Assembly: GCA_000435835.1 (NCBI GenBank)
Contig: FR883428.1
Coordinates: 53,288 to 111,083 of the forward strand
From: Clostridium sp. CAG:221
Lineage (GTDB): Bacteria; Bacillota; Clostridia; Clostridiales; Clostridiaceae
Length of the DNA: 57,796 nucleotides
Direction of reading: 5' to 3'
A program made the position numbers and the translations under genes. Position 1 is the first letter of the stretch, and the number at the start of each line of letters is the position of its first letter. This document shows, one piece after another, positions 40,686 through 51,000 of this stretch. Below the pieces are notes generated by a model. That model searched no databases, had not been told where the DNA came from, and saw nothing but the letters and a program-made list of their open reading frames with translations.

Positions 40686-41833
40686 GTATTATAAGCAAAG
40701 TTGGAATTGATGCGAATGGCTATAAAGTCAAGCTTGATAAAAAATTAAGATTCTATAAGGGTGATTGCTTAAATCTAAGCTTTTCAATATCAAGTTCAAT
40801 GATTAGTGAGATAGACTCGCAGGAAGTTATTAATGGGATGCTTCCAGTAGATAGTGAGAAGGTTAAAGTATACATACTTGCAGGTAATGAAAAAAAATCT
40901 GGCACTATTATTGCTGATAATAGAGTAGTGTTTAAGCTAAACTCGAATTATACAAAAGATATTGGCGTATTCCAATTACAATTAGTAATCATTGAATTTC
41001 AAGAAGATGGTAGCAAGGAGATTTTACATACTCCACCATTTGAATATGAAGTAGCAGAGCCGATAGCTTTATTTGATGAAGATCTAGAGGAAGATATTGC
41101 AAGAGTTGGGTATGCTGTTGTAGGAAGGTCTGTAGTTGCAGGTAATTCAATTACCTATGCAGAGGTAGAATTAGGATATGAAGAATGGAAAACAGGTGAT
41201 TTAATTACCGCCGATAAGTTAAATAGAATTGAAGCTGCAATATATGAACATACACAAATGTTAGATGAATTGCTTTATAAAGCTATTACAATTAATAATT
41301 TTTCAATTTCTAAATCTACAGCAGAGTTAGGAGAAAAACTAATTGGATTAATACTAAATTGGAGTTATAATAAAACACCTACTTATCAAAAGTTAGATAA
41401 TGTCTTAATTGATACTGAATTAAGAAAATATACAATTGAAAAGGAAATTTCCTCAAATACTTCTTTCAAACTAGAAGTAAGTGATGGAAAAACTACTGTA
41501 AATAAAACTACAAGTATAAACTTTTATAATGGTCGCTATTATGGAGTTTCTAATTCTGAAACTTATGATAGTGATTTTATTTTGTCTTTAAATAAAACTT
41601 TAACCAATAGCAGAGCATGTAATTTTACAGTTAATTGTGGGCCAGGGCAATATATATTCTTTGCTATTCCTACTAGATTTGGAACACCTACTTTTACTGT
41701 AGGGGGATTTAGTGGAGGTTTTAATAAGATTAATACTATAAGTTTTGTTAATAAGTTCGGATATTCTGAAAGTTATGATATTTGGAAATCTACTAATAGC
41801 AACCTAGGAAATACAACAGTAGTAGTAGGGTAG
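40682..41833 (+). CDS. baseplate upper/receptor-binding protein
   Basis: 383 residues. Residues 1-130 repeat the preceding protein (IDANGYKVKLDKKLRFYKGD, IIADNRVVFKLNSNYTKDIG). The middle has TGDLITADKLNRIEAAIYEH, a motif common in phage adaptor regions. The C-terminal 180 residues form a beta-rich head of the kind that ends GxxESYDIWKSTNSNLG. Likely a host-binding trimer. Confidence 0.6.
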   Translation: MSIISKVGIDANGYKVKLDKKLRFYKGDCLNLSFSISSSMISEIDSQEVINGMLPVDSEKVKVYILAGNEKKSGTIIADNRVVFKLNSNYTKDIGVFQLQLVIIEFQEDGSKEILHTPPFEYEVAEPIALFDEDLEEDIARVGYAVVGRSVVAGNSITYAEVELGYEEWKTGDLITADKLNRIEAAIYEHTQMLDELLYKAITINNFSISKSTAELGEKLIGLILNWSYNKTPTYQKLDNVLIDTELRKYTIEKEISSNTSFKLEVSDGKTTVNKTTSINFYNGRYYGVSNSETYDSDFILSLNKTLTNSRACNFTVNCGPGQYIFFAIPTRFGTPTFTVGGFSGGFNKINTISFVNKFGYSESYDIWKSTNSNLGNTTVVVG

Positions 41834-41841
41834 GTGATTAA

Positions 41842-42564
41842 ATGGCTATTGAATTAATTGATAAGATTAAACAGAAAAATGGTGGAACTTTCAAATTAAT
41901 TGATGCATGTGATGTTGAGATGAAAGATGGAAGTGATCTTGAAACCTATCTTGAAAATTTAGAACCAGGAAGTGGTGAATGTACTTCTACTGTTTATGCA
42001 GGAAATGAAGAACCTGAAGATGAAAATGTAGTTGTGTATATAGATACTAATGATGATATTGGTGAAGCTAATAACAATATTTCAGGAACTGTATTAGAAG
42101 AAATACAAGCTATGTTTAAATTTCTTAAAGGGAAAATAGATGCATTAGAAGCTGATAATATTATATTAAAAGCTGAAATTGAAGCATTAAAACAAGGGCA
42201 AATAGTTGTTCCGGACCCAGATGAAGAAGTCGTTACTATTACCGGTGCTGTATTATTACCAGATGGAACGCCTTTATTGTTTAATGATGAATCCTATATG
42301 CTTTATGGAAATGGTAGCATTTCATCTGCTGGAGGTATAGGCGAAGATAATATTTCTGTTACTGGAGCTATTTTATTAGATGATGGAACTCCACTTTTAT
42401 TAAATGATGGTGCAGTTTTATTGTATGAGAATGGAAAAGTAACAACTGAATCTACAGCTGGAACAGTGGAAATAAAAGGTGCTATTTTACTAGATAACAA
42501 CTCACCTTTACTGCTAAATAATGGTGATTATTTATTATATAACAATGGAGAAATAAAGGAGTGA
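41842..42564 (+). CDS. tail fibre protein with three 31-residue repeats
   Basis: 240 residues. N-terminal adaptor (MAIELIDKIKQKNGGTFKLI), a coiled coil (FLKGKIDALEADNIILKAEI), then three homologous units at about 131-161, 171-201 and 209-239. Their consensus is TGAILLDDGTPLLLNDG then LLYENGKI. Such repeats should form a beta-structured stalk or carbohydrate-binding tip. ATG behind TAGGTGATT. Confidence 0.65.
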   Translation: MAIELIDKIKQKNGGTFKLIDACDVEMKDGSDLETYLENLEPGSGECTSTVYAGNEEPEDENVVVYIDTNDDIGEANNNISGTVLEEIQAMFKFLKGKIDALEADNIILKAEIEALKQGQIVVPDPDEEVVTITGAVLLPDGTPLLFNDESYMLYGNGSISSAGGIGEDNISVTGAILLDDGTPLLLNDGAVLLYENGKVTTESTAGTVEIKGAILLDNNSPLLLNNGDYLLYNNGEIKE

Positions 42565-42568
42565 TAAA

Positions 42569-45019
42569 GTGGCTACAAATGTTACAGGTACTAAAATAAC
42601 TGAATTATCTCAAAAAGCTAGTGTAAATAGTACAGATAAAATAATGGTTATAGACGGGACTGAAGCTAAATTAGTTGAAGTTAGCTTATTAAAGGGCGCT
42701 GATAATTTAACAGGTGAATATGTTGAGCTTAATGGATTAGATGGTAATTTATATAGGGTTTATGTAGATAGTGAAGGTAAAGCCAAGGCTATAAAAAGTG
42801 AAGCATTTACAGCTAATCCACCAAGTGTTGATAACAATCTTGAAGGGAAATATCAAGCTTTAATCATAAATCAAATGTGGGGAGGTGGAGAGAATTTAAC
42901 CGGGACTGCTGTATCACATAGTTTTATAGAACTTTATAATTTAAATAAAGAAGAATTAAATTTAAAAGGTTTATATTTATGGTATAAGTCTGGAACAAGT
43001 GCTTGGGAAAGTTTAGAACTACAAGGGATTATTCCCCCATATTCAAGTTTTTTAATTAGAGGAGCTGAACACAATTCTATTTATAAAGATGATTGCCGTC
43101 TTAAGATAGAGGATTATGACCAACTTTTCCTTGATACTAATGGAAATCCTAAAAAGTTTTCTAGTAATGGTATGAGTGTATATATTTCAATAGGAAATGA
43201 AACACCTGCAGTAAATCCATTAAGAGCTATTGTAGATAATTTAGGGGTATCACAAAAACAACCAGCATATGTTGACCTTATGGGTTGTGGGGGAACTGAT
43301 ACATCTACACATACAGTAGCAGCATATGAAACTAATTATAGATTCGGAATGTCTAAAAATTGTGCTTGCAGAAGAATAGATTTTTATAACGGGGGAACTG
43401 CATTAGATATATCAGGTTACTCAAATGGTACAGGAGATAATGCAAGTGATTGTGAAATTATAGACTACTCTACTTGTGAAGTAGAAAAATATAGACCTAG
43501 AAGTTCTAAGGAAGGACACTGGGATATGTTTGTTTCAGCAGAGCAGTATAATTGGAACACAGCTAATGCATTTGTTTTAGGATTTGGTGAAGAAGTTAAT
43601 ACAAGAACTTTTACATGGCAGTCTCAAATAATGAAAGATGGATATGTAAAATATAAAAAAGTTGGAGATGTTGATTTTAAAACTGTAAAAGCTGAAACTA
43701 CATTCTTACAACATCCTGATTGTGCAGTATCTAAACATTCATGCATTATTAAAAACTTAGATGATGGTGAATATATTTATAAAGTTGGCAATGAGGGATA
43801 TTGGAGTGAAGAAGAAAAGTTTGAAGTAAAAACTTATAACACTGCAAATGGTGATGAAATTAATATTTTATGGTGTTCTGATGAACAAAGCTGGATTAAA
43901 GAAGAAATGAATGCATTTGCAAATGTATTTGATAGGATAATTAATGAATGGGAAATTGATGAAAGTGGAAAGCCTACTTTTGATTGGATATTAGAAACAG
44001 GTGATATAAGTCAGAATGGGCGTAGGAGACCAGAGTATACTTGGTACTTTGATAGTTTACAAGGTATGAATAAAAGAGTTCCTATAATGGCTACAATGGG
44101 TAACAATGATTTATTAGAAAAGAAGTATGGTCAATGTTTTGCTAACTTCTTTACCAATGAAAATCAATGGGCAAATTCTGTTTATCATTTTAGACAAGGA
44201 AATACAGAATTTATATGTCTTAATAGCAACACTGATTATGATTATGTATCAGGTTATGGCGCATTAGGAAATTATCAATCTACTGATGCATTTTTACTGG
44301 ATCAAGCAAAGTGGTTAGATGAATATTTAACGTCATTAAATTCAGGTGGTAATAAACCAGATTTTACAATTGTATTTATGCATTTATCACCTTTTACTTG
44401 TGTAAGAACTAAGAGAGTTCAAGTATTTACTCCTATATTTGAAAAACATAAAGTAGATTTAGTTTGTTGTGGACATAATCATTGCTATACGAGAAGTTAT
44501 TCTCTTTATACTGGAATGCAAGCAGTTACTGAAGCAGGGGGAATACAAAGTTATAATGATTATTATAATTTTACTAAAAAGGCTACTACAGCTTATGTAG
44601 ATGAAACTCAACTTCCTAATGCTTTAACAGGTGGTACAGGAATAAACCATACTGAGGATAAAGCAAATGGTACTGTTTATATTCAATGCTCATCTAGTGG
44701 ATGGAAAAATAGTGGGAAAGAAACTACTATAACTAAATACCCAACAGAGGCCGTTGATGGATATGATTTTAATTCTAATGGCGCATCGAATGGTTTAGCA
44801 TGGTGGTGTAAAGTTGCTAATACAGTTAAAAAACCTAATTACTGCACTATTAAAATTACTAAAGACAGTATAACTGTTAAGTCATGGCAAATAACGGGAG
44901 CTAAAGCTACTAAAATAATTAATGGAACTGAGTATGAGTATTCTCCAGCATTAGGTGAAACAGATGTAACAAGAGAACTAATTGATGAAATTACAATAAA
45001 TTTATCAGATAGAGCATAA
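42569..45019 (+). CDS. tail-borne metallophosphoesterase with lamin-tail domain
   Basis: 816 residues, GTG start behind AAGGAGTGA. Residues 1-75 resemble phage fibre N-termini (TELSQKASVNSTDKIMVIDG). About 92-200 is a lamin-tail domain (FIELYNLNKEELNLKGLYLW). About 334-430 is a fibronectin III-like domain as in purple acid phosphatases. The calcineurin-like core shows LETGDISQNG (475), MGNND (510), MHLSPF (604) and CCGHNHCYTR (about 633), so the metal site looks complete. Predicted to hydrolyse phosphoesters at the cell surface during adsorption. It is followed by a terminator. Confidence 0.82.
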   Translation: MATNVTGTKITELSQKASVNSTDKIMVIDGTEAKLVEVSLLKGADNLTGEYVELNGLDGNLYRVYVDSEGKAKAIKSEAFTANPPSVDNNLEGKYQALIINQMWGGGENLTGTAVSHSFIELYNLNKEELNLKGLYLWYKSGTSAWESLELQGIIPPYSSFLIRGAEHNSIYKDDCRLKIEDYDQLFLDTNGNPKKFSSNGMSVYISIGNETPAVNPLRAIVDNLGVSQKQPAYVDLMGCGGTDTSTHTVAAYETNYRFGMSKNCACRRIDFYNGGTALDISGYSNGTGDNASDCEIIDYSTCEVEKYRPRSSKEGHWDMFVSAEQYNWNTANAFVLGFGEEVNTRTFTWQSQIMKDGYVKYKKVGDVDFKTVKAETTFLQHPDCAVSKHSCIIKNLDDGEYIYKVGNEGYWSEEEKFEVKTYNTANGDEINILWCSDEQSWIKEEMNAFANVFDRIINEWEIDESGKPTFDWILETGDISQNGRRRPEYTWYFDSLQGMNKRVPIMATMGNNDLLEKKYGQCFANFFTNENQWANSVYHFRQGNTEFICLNSNTDYDYVSGYGALGNYQSTDAFLLDQAKWLDEYLTSLNSGGNKPDFTIVFMHLSPFTCVRTKRVQVFTPIFEKHKVDLVCCGHNHCYTRSYSLYTGMQAVTEAGGIQSYNDYYNFTKKATTAYVDETQLPNALTGGTGINHTEDKANGTVYIQCSSSGWKNSGKETTITKYPTEAVDGYDFNSNGASNGLAWWCKVANTVKKPNYCTIKITKDSITVKSWQITGAKATKIINGTEYEYSPALGETDVTRELIDEITINLSDRA

Positions 45020-45022
45020 AAA

Positions 45023-45056
45023 AATAAGTTCTAGGATTTCCTAGAGCTTATTTTTT
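45023..45056 (+). terminator. intrinsic terminator after the phosphoesterase gene
   Basis: A 13-bp stem (AATAAGTTCTAGG with CCTAGAGCTTATT) and ATTT loop followed by TTTT. Very stable; separates the phosphoesterase from the giant adhesin gene. Confidence 0.9.
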
Positions 45057-45078
45057 AATTTGTTTAAAGGAGGACAGT

Positions 45079-48000
45079 ATGAAGATAAAAGTTAAAGATC
45101 CAGTAACTGGACAATTTATATGGGTTCCTATCCAAGCAAAAGATATAGCATTACTTGATTTAGAAGATAACTTTGAAAATAAAAATGTAGAAGCTGCATT
45201 AAGAGAAATTTCACAAAAGTTATCTAATAATGAAGGTATATTAGAGTTAAAGCAGCAGGTAACTACAAATACTAAAAAAATAGAATCTCATACTACTTCT
45301 ATTAATAATTTAAGTAAAAATTATAATGATTTAGAGGAAAGAGTTGAGTATATTGAAGCCAATGGAGGTGGTGGTGGAGGCGGTGGTTCTATAGTTCCTA
45401 CCATTACATCAACATTTACAAATTGTGCTATAGAAAAAGGACAAGATTTAACTATTCCAATATTCTTTAGTTCACCTTCAGGAGGTACAGGAACAGCTTA
45501 TATATTAGTTAATAATATGGAAGTTGATTATCTTAGTGTTAAACAAGGAAATAACAATTTAAAAATTGCTGGGAAATATCTAACTCAAACTGATAATAAG
45601 GTGGCTATATATGTTAAAGATAGGGCAGGCCTTGTTTCAAATCAATTAGAATGGAATGTTATAGCAGGTGGTATTACTGTAACTACTACATTTGACTACG
45701 AGGTTGACTATGGAATAACAGATAGTATAGTAATGCCTTATAATATTGAAACTGGTATTAATGGAGATATAATTTTACATCTTACTATAGATGGAACGGA
45801 ATATAATATACCTTCTAAAAATGGATATAATCAATTGGACTTAGGAAAATATGTCTCAACATTAGGTACTCATACTGTTTCTATGTACGCTACGGTTGAT
45901 AAATATACATCATCAACTATAGCATTTAACTTAGTTATAACTTCAACTACTGAGTTATATCTTTCCACTACATTTGTTGATGGAAGTGAATATACTTATG
46001 GAGTTCCAATTTCTATTAATTATAGACTTTCTAAAAAAAGTACAGAATTATTTGATGTATATATATTCTTAGATGATGTATTAGAGAAAACACAAGAATT
46101 AACAGTTGGTAGTTATTATTGGACATTAAATAAAGCTGCAGTTGGAGAACATAAAGTAACTGTAAGAGTTGTAAGTAAAGATGGTGCTGAAAATAAATCT
46201 ATTGATATGTATTTTTCAATAATTAAAGGTGAGTATACTCCTATTGAAGATATAACAGATGATTTATGGATGGATTTAAATGCAGTTGGTAAATCTAATC
46301 AAGATAGTAACAGCGGATTATGGTTAGATAGCAGTGGTAATGATAGACATGCTAAAATGATTAATTTTAACTTTAGTACCAATGGTTTCATTGATGATAC
46401 AGTAGTCTGTGATAATAATGCTTATATAGAAATTCCTTATAGCCCTTGGGAAACTAATGCTAAGAAAGGATCAACTATAGATTTAATTTATACTCCAATA
46501 AATTCAGGTAATGAAGATGCTAGAGTTTTAGATTATACATTTATTACTGACGAAATGGCAGAAGGAGAAATTAAGCCATTTAAAGGAGTATTTGCAGATA
46601 TAAGACAAGCAATAGTGTCATCATCTAATAGTGGTGCAAGTTCTGGAAAAGTATCTTTAGATGAAAATAGTGGTCAGATACATTTAACTTGGGTTATAGA
46701 TAGAGAAAATAAGTTCTGCAAAACTTATATAAATGGTATCTTATCACGTATCATGTTTTTGTCAGATAGTGGAAGTGGTAATAATGCTACCTTTGAAGAT
46801 TTTTCACATACAAATTATATATATTTAAACTCCACTAAAGGTGAAAACTGTGGAACAAATAATATTAAAAGATTTAGAGTGTGGGGTCATGCTTTAACAT
46901 CAGATGAAGTTTTGAAAACTCACTTAGCAACTATTACAGATTTAGAAAAACAAGAAGAAGCTTATAATTTTAACTATAATAATACTACTTTACCTAGAAT
47001 GGATTTATGGGGTGACATTACCAATATGACACCATATCAAACCGTTGATATGAGAATACAATATACTTCACCTAATGAAGAAAAGTATGGAGCAAGTTTC
47101 AATACTGGTATTCAAAATAATCCAGTTAAGATACAAGGAACATCATCACTCCAATATGTACGCCATAATTATACAATCTATTTAAAGGACGAATACGGAA
47201 ATCCAATGATGTACAATCCCTATGGTGAAGGAAATGCAATGCCAGATTCGGTATTCTGTCTTAAAGCGGATTATATTGAATCTTCTCATGGTAACAATAC
47301 TGGAATGGCTAACTTTATTAATGATAATGTTTATGATACTAAGTTGCCACCACAGTTAGAAAATCCAGCTATGAGAACTACTATCGCAGGTTTCCCAATT
47401 GTTGTATATATGAACGGAGAATATCTTGGAGTATACAATTTTAACCATGATAGATATTCAACTGAATCTTATGGATATGATTATAAAAAATATCCTAATA
47501 TGCTGGTATATGAAATTAATTCAAACAGTAATACTTCAGCTGGAGCATTCTATCGTTATGGAGATAATACAGAAAGTTCAGCTAACATTAATGAAAGAGA
47601 TTACTATGCAAGAGATTTTAATCTAATATATGGTAATAGGACAAGCGATAGCGATACTTTTAGTGAAGTCAAAACATTAGTTGAATGGGTTTCTGTTGCA
47701 GAGCAGGACCTATTTAGAGAAACAATAAGTGAACATTTTAATAAAGAATACCTGTTCAGATACTTATTAACAGTATTGATGATTGGTGGGGTTGACTCAC
47801 TTGGTAAAAATATGAAGATTACTACTTTTGATGGAAAAGTTTGGTATCCTACTTTCTATGATTTGGATACTTGTCTAGGAATTGACAATTCAGGGTATCT
47901 TACTATCGAGCCTGATGTAGAAATAGAGGAAGGTTCTTTTAATACAAGCAACTCTAACTTATGGACTAAGGTAATGAATTACTTTGCTTCGGAACTTAAA

Positions 48001-51000
48001 GAAGAATGGGCTTTAATGAGACAAGGAAGATTTACTTTAGATAACTTATTAAAATATGTAGTTCAAAATCAAATAGAAGTTATTCCTGCTAAATATTATA
48101 ATGATGACGCTCAAGTTAAATACTTAGACTTTGGAAGTCTTTACACTTATTGTTGTCATGGTAGTAAGGAACTTCTAGTAAAAAGATGGCTTAGAGAAAG
48201 AATTGCATATGTGGATTCAATGATGGGCTACTTTACATCTCAAGATGACCAAGTTACTATTCGTATGAATAAAACTGGATATGTTGAGTTTAGCGTTACA
48301 CCTTATATTCCGTTGTATTTTTCAGTTAAATGGAGTAATGCAGATGGTGGAACTCAAACATTTAAATTGAAAAGAGGAGAAACAAAAACCTTCTACTATA
48401 CCTCAACAACTGCAACGGATCAGGAAGTAATAATTTATCATGCTCAATACATCAAAGAATTAGAAGGCATAAGTAATCTAAGGCCTAGTTCCTGTATCTT
48501 AGCCAATGCAACTAAGTTAAATAATGTAGAGATACATTCAGATAAGCTCTACAATGTTAATGTATCAAATAATAAATATCTAAGAAAATTAGATTTAAGT
48601 GGATGTTCTACTCTTGGTACTGTAACTGCAACTGGTTCAGTTCTTGATGTTTCTAAATGTAAGTATTTAAGCTATTTAAATATTTATGATACAGCTTTAA
48701 CTGGTGTGCTATTGAATACAAGTGGGGGTTCATTAAAAGAAATATATTACCCTAAATCAATTCAAGAGGTCCAATTAATAAAGCAAACTTTATTAGAAGT
48801 TGTTGGGTTACCTTATGGTAATAGTGGAGCTGAAATTCCAACTTCATTGTATACAGTAGATATACAAGAATGTCCAAGCATAAAAAAATTGAATACAAGT
48901 AATAATTCAGCTATTAGTAAAACATGGATAAGTATGAAATATTGTCAAAACTTAACTATTAGAAATGCTTTAGATTTTGAAGAAATATCTTTAGATGGTT
49001 TCCAAAGATTAAAAGTATTAAAGCTAGAAAATATGTTCAAATTAAAATCTTTAGGTTTTGATGATATGTTAGAAGTTGGAGGAACTTCAACTCTTCAATA
49101 TATGGGAATATCTTATTGTCCAGCACTTACTGATATTACAATGAATTGCTCTAGTAATGATTATGAAATTACATTCGCTAATGGAGCTTTATTAAATTTA
49201 ACAGGAGCAACAAATTTAAATAGTCTTTCCAGTAATTGTGTTATTCATGGATTGGAAACTATAGTTTTACCTTTATCAGTAGAGCATTTATATTTCACTA
49301 GTGAATATGGTACAGGATTTTCTAGTATAAAAAATATTTGGAGTAGTAGATGTTGTGAAATAAATACAGAAGGAGTATTACCAGTTGCTATTAGATATGA
49401 GGATAAAGACTTTGTAGGAATAGACTTACAGGGAATGAAAATGAAAGATATAGATTTAGGGGCATTGGTTAATGTTCCTGCTGCTATAAACTTTGACTTA
49501 TCTCCTACAACTGTTAATCCAAATTTTAATATAAATAGAGATGGTATTAATTATAGTTATTTACAGCCAGTAGGAACACTTGACTTAAGTAATTATACTG
49601 GAAGTCTTGCAAAATTCTTCAATGGAGTGGATTTAGATATATTAGAAATTATAGTTAATAATGATTTAACTCAAAAAGATTTAAGTTATTGTTTCTATAA
49701 TGCTTTCTTTAGTGATCCAAGGTGTGTATTACCAATAACAGAACGACTTAACGGAGTTATAAACTTAGATTATTGTTTCTATAGCACTATAGTGTCAGAT
49801 ACAAGCATACTTAATAATATAAGACTTGGTTCTAATTGCAGTATGAGATATACATTTGCTAAATGTCCTAATATTACTACAGTAAAAAATCTTAATATTC
49901 CAGCTACAACATCAAGTTGTGAGGGAATGTTGTCCGATAATAATAATCTAGTTTCAGTAATTAACTTAGTTGTTAATTCTCAAAATGCTACTGGATTATT
50001 AAAGAATTGTAGTAAGTTAACAACACTTGAAGCAACAGTAAATAGTAAAATAGTTGATAGTCTAGTTGAAGGATGTAGTAAATTAACTACACTAGAAAAA
50101 TTAACATTAGGAAATCCAATTTCAATTAAATCATTAATTAAGAATTGTGCTTTATTAACATTGCTAGACTTAAGTAAAAGTAATTTAAGTAACTGTAATG
50201 CAATGGATAATTTATGTTACGGAGCTACAAGTTTAACTGAATTAAAAATGATAGGTACTGTAGGTTCTAGTACTTGCACTTACAATAACTTTATAACTGG
50301 TACAAAAGCAGGACTTATGCTGAATTTAGCAAACTCTATTATAACTAGTCCTAATTTTATAAAGCCAGGTATATTTAATGGCGGTAATAATTTTATTTTA
50401 GATTTAACTAATAGTGATTTAAGTGCTTTCACTGATTTTACAAGTTGGTTTGAAAATATCAAAATAAATGAGATTATTTTAGATAATGTTATATGGGGCA
50501 AAAAGGTTATATTTACAAAAGCGTTTAAAAATTCATCGTTAATAAAAGATTTTACATTGCCACTTGTGTCTAGTGATGTTGTTGAATGTTTTAATAATTG
50601 TAGTAATATGCTAGAGATTTCTTCCAATTGGAAACAAAGATATATTAATTATTTGACTACGACAAATTGTTACGCAGGTAGTATTAATATTGTTAAATGT
50701 GATAATTATACTTGTGATGGACTTGATGAAGTACCTATTGATTGGGGTGGATATGGTTTTGAGAAAGATTATACAACAATAATGATTATAGATACGTCAT
50801 TACAAGATGGCTTATCTGTAAATCTCTATTCTGATACCAATACTTATGGTAAAAACGTTCTAATAAATTGGGGAGACGGAACAGTTAATGCTGAGCTTTC
50901 TCATACGTATAATACAGACGGGGAATATAAAATTAAGTATAAATCTTTTATACCTGGAAATAGCAATTTATTAAAAACTATAGTAACAAAAGTATTAAAT

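Noticed and set aside
45367..45390. Gly-rich run as a slippery or phase-variable tract
   Set aside because: The GGT/GGA/GGC codons are mixed and there is no homopolymer; it is a flexible hinge coded without slippage potential.
47426..47626. 66-residue ORF inside the adhesin gene
   Set aside because: Out-of-frame within the CotH-like region with no ribosome site; the main frame has strong domain signals.
50280..50627. 115-residue minus-strand ORF
   Set aside because: Antisense to the leucine-rich region of the giant adhesin, without a ribosome site; an expected shadow of a long gene.
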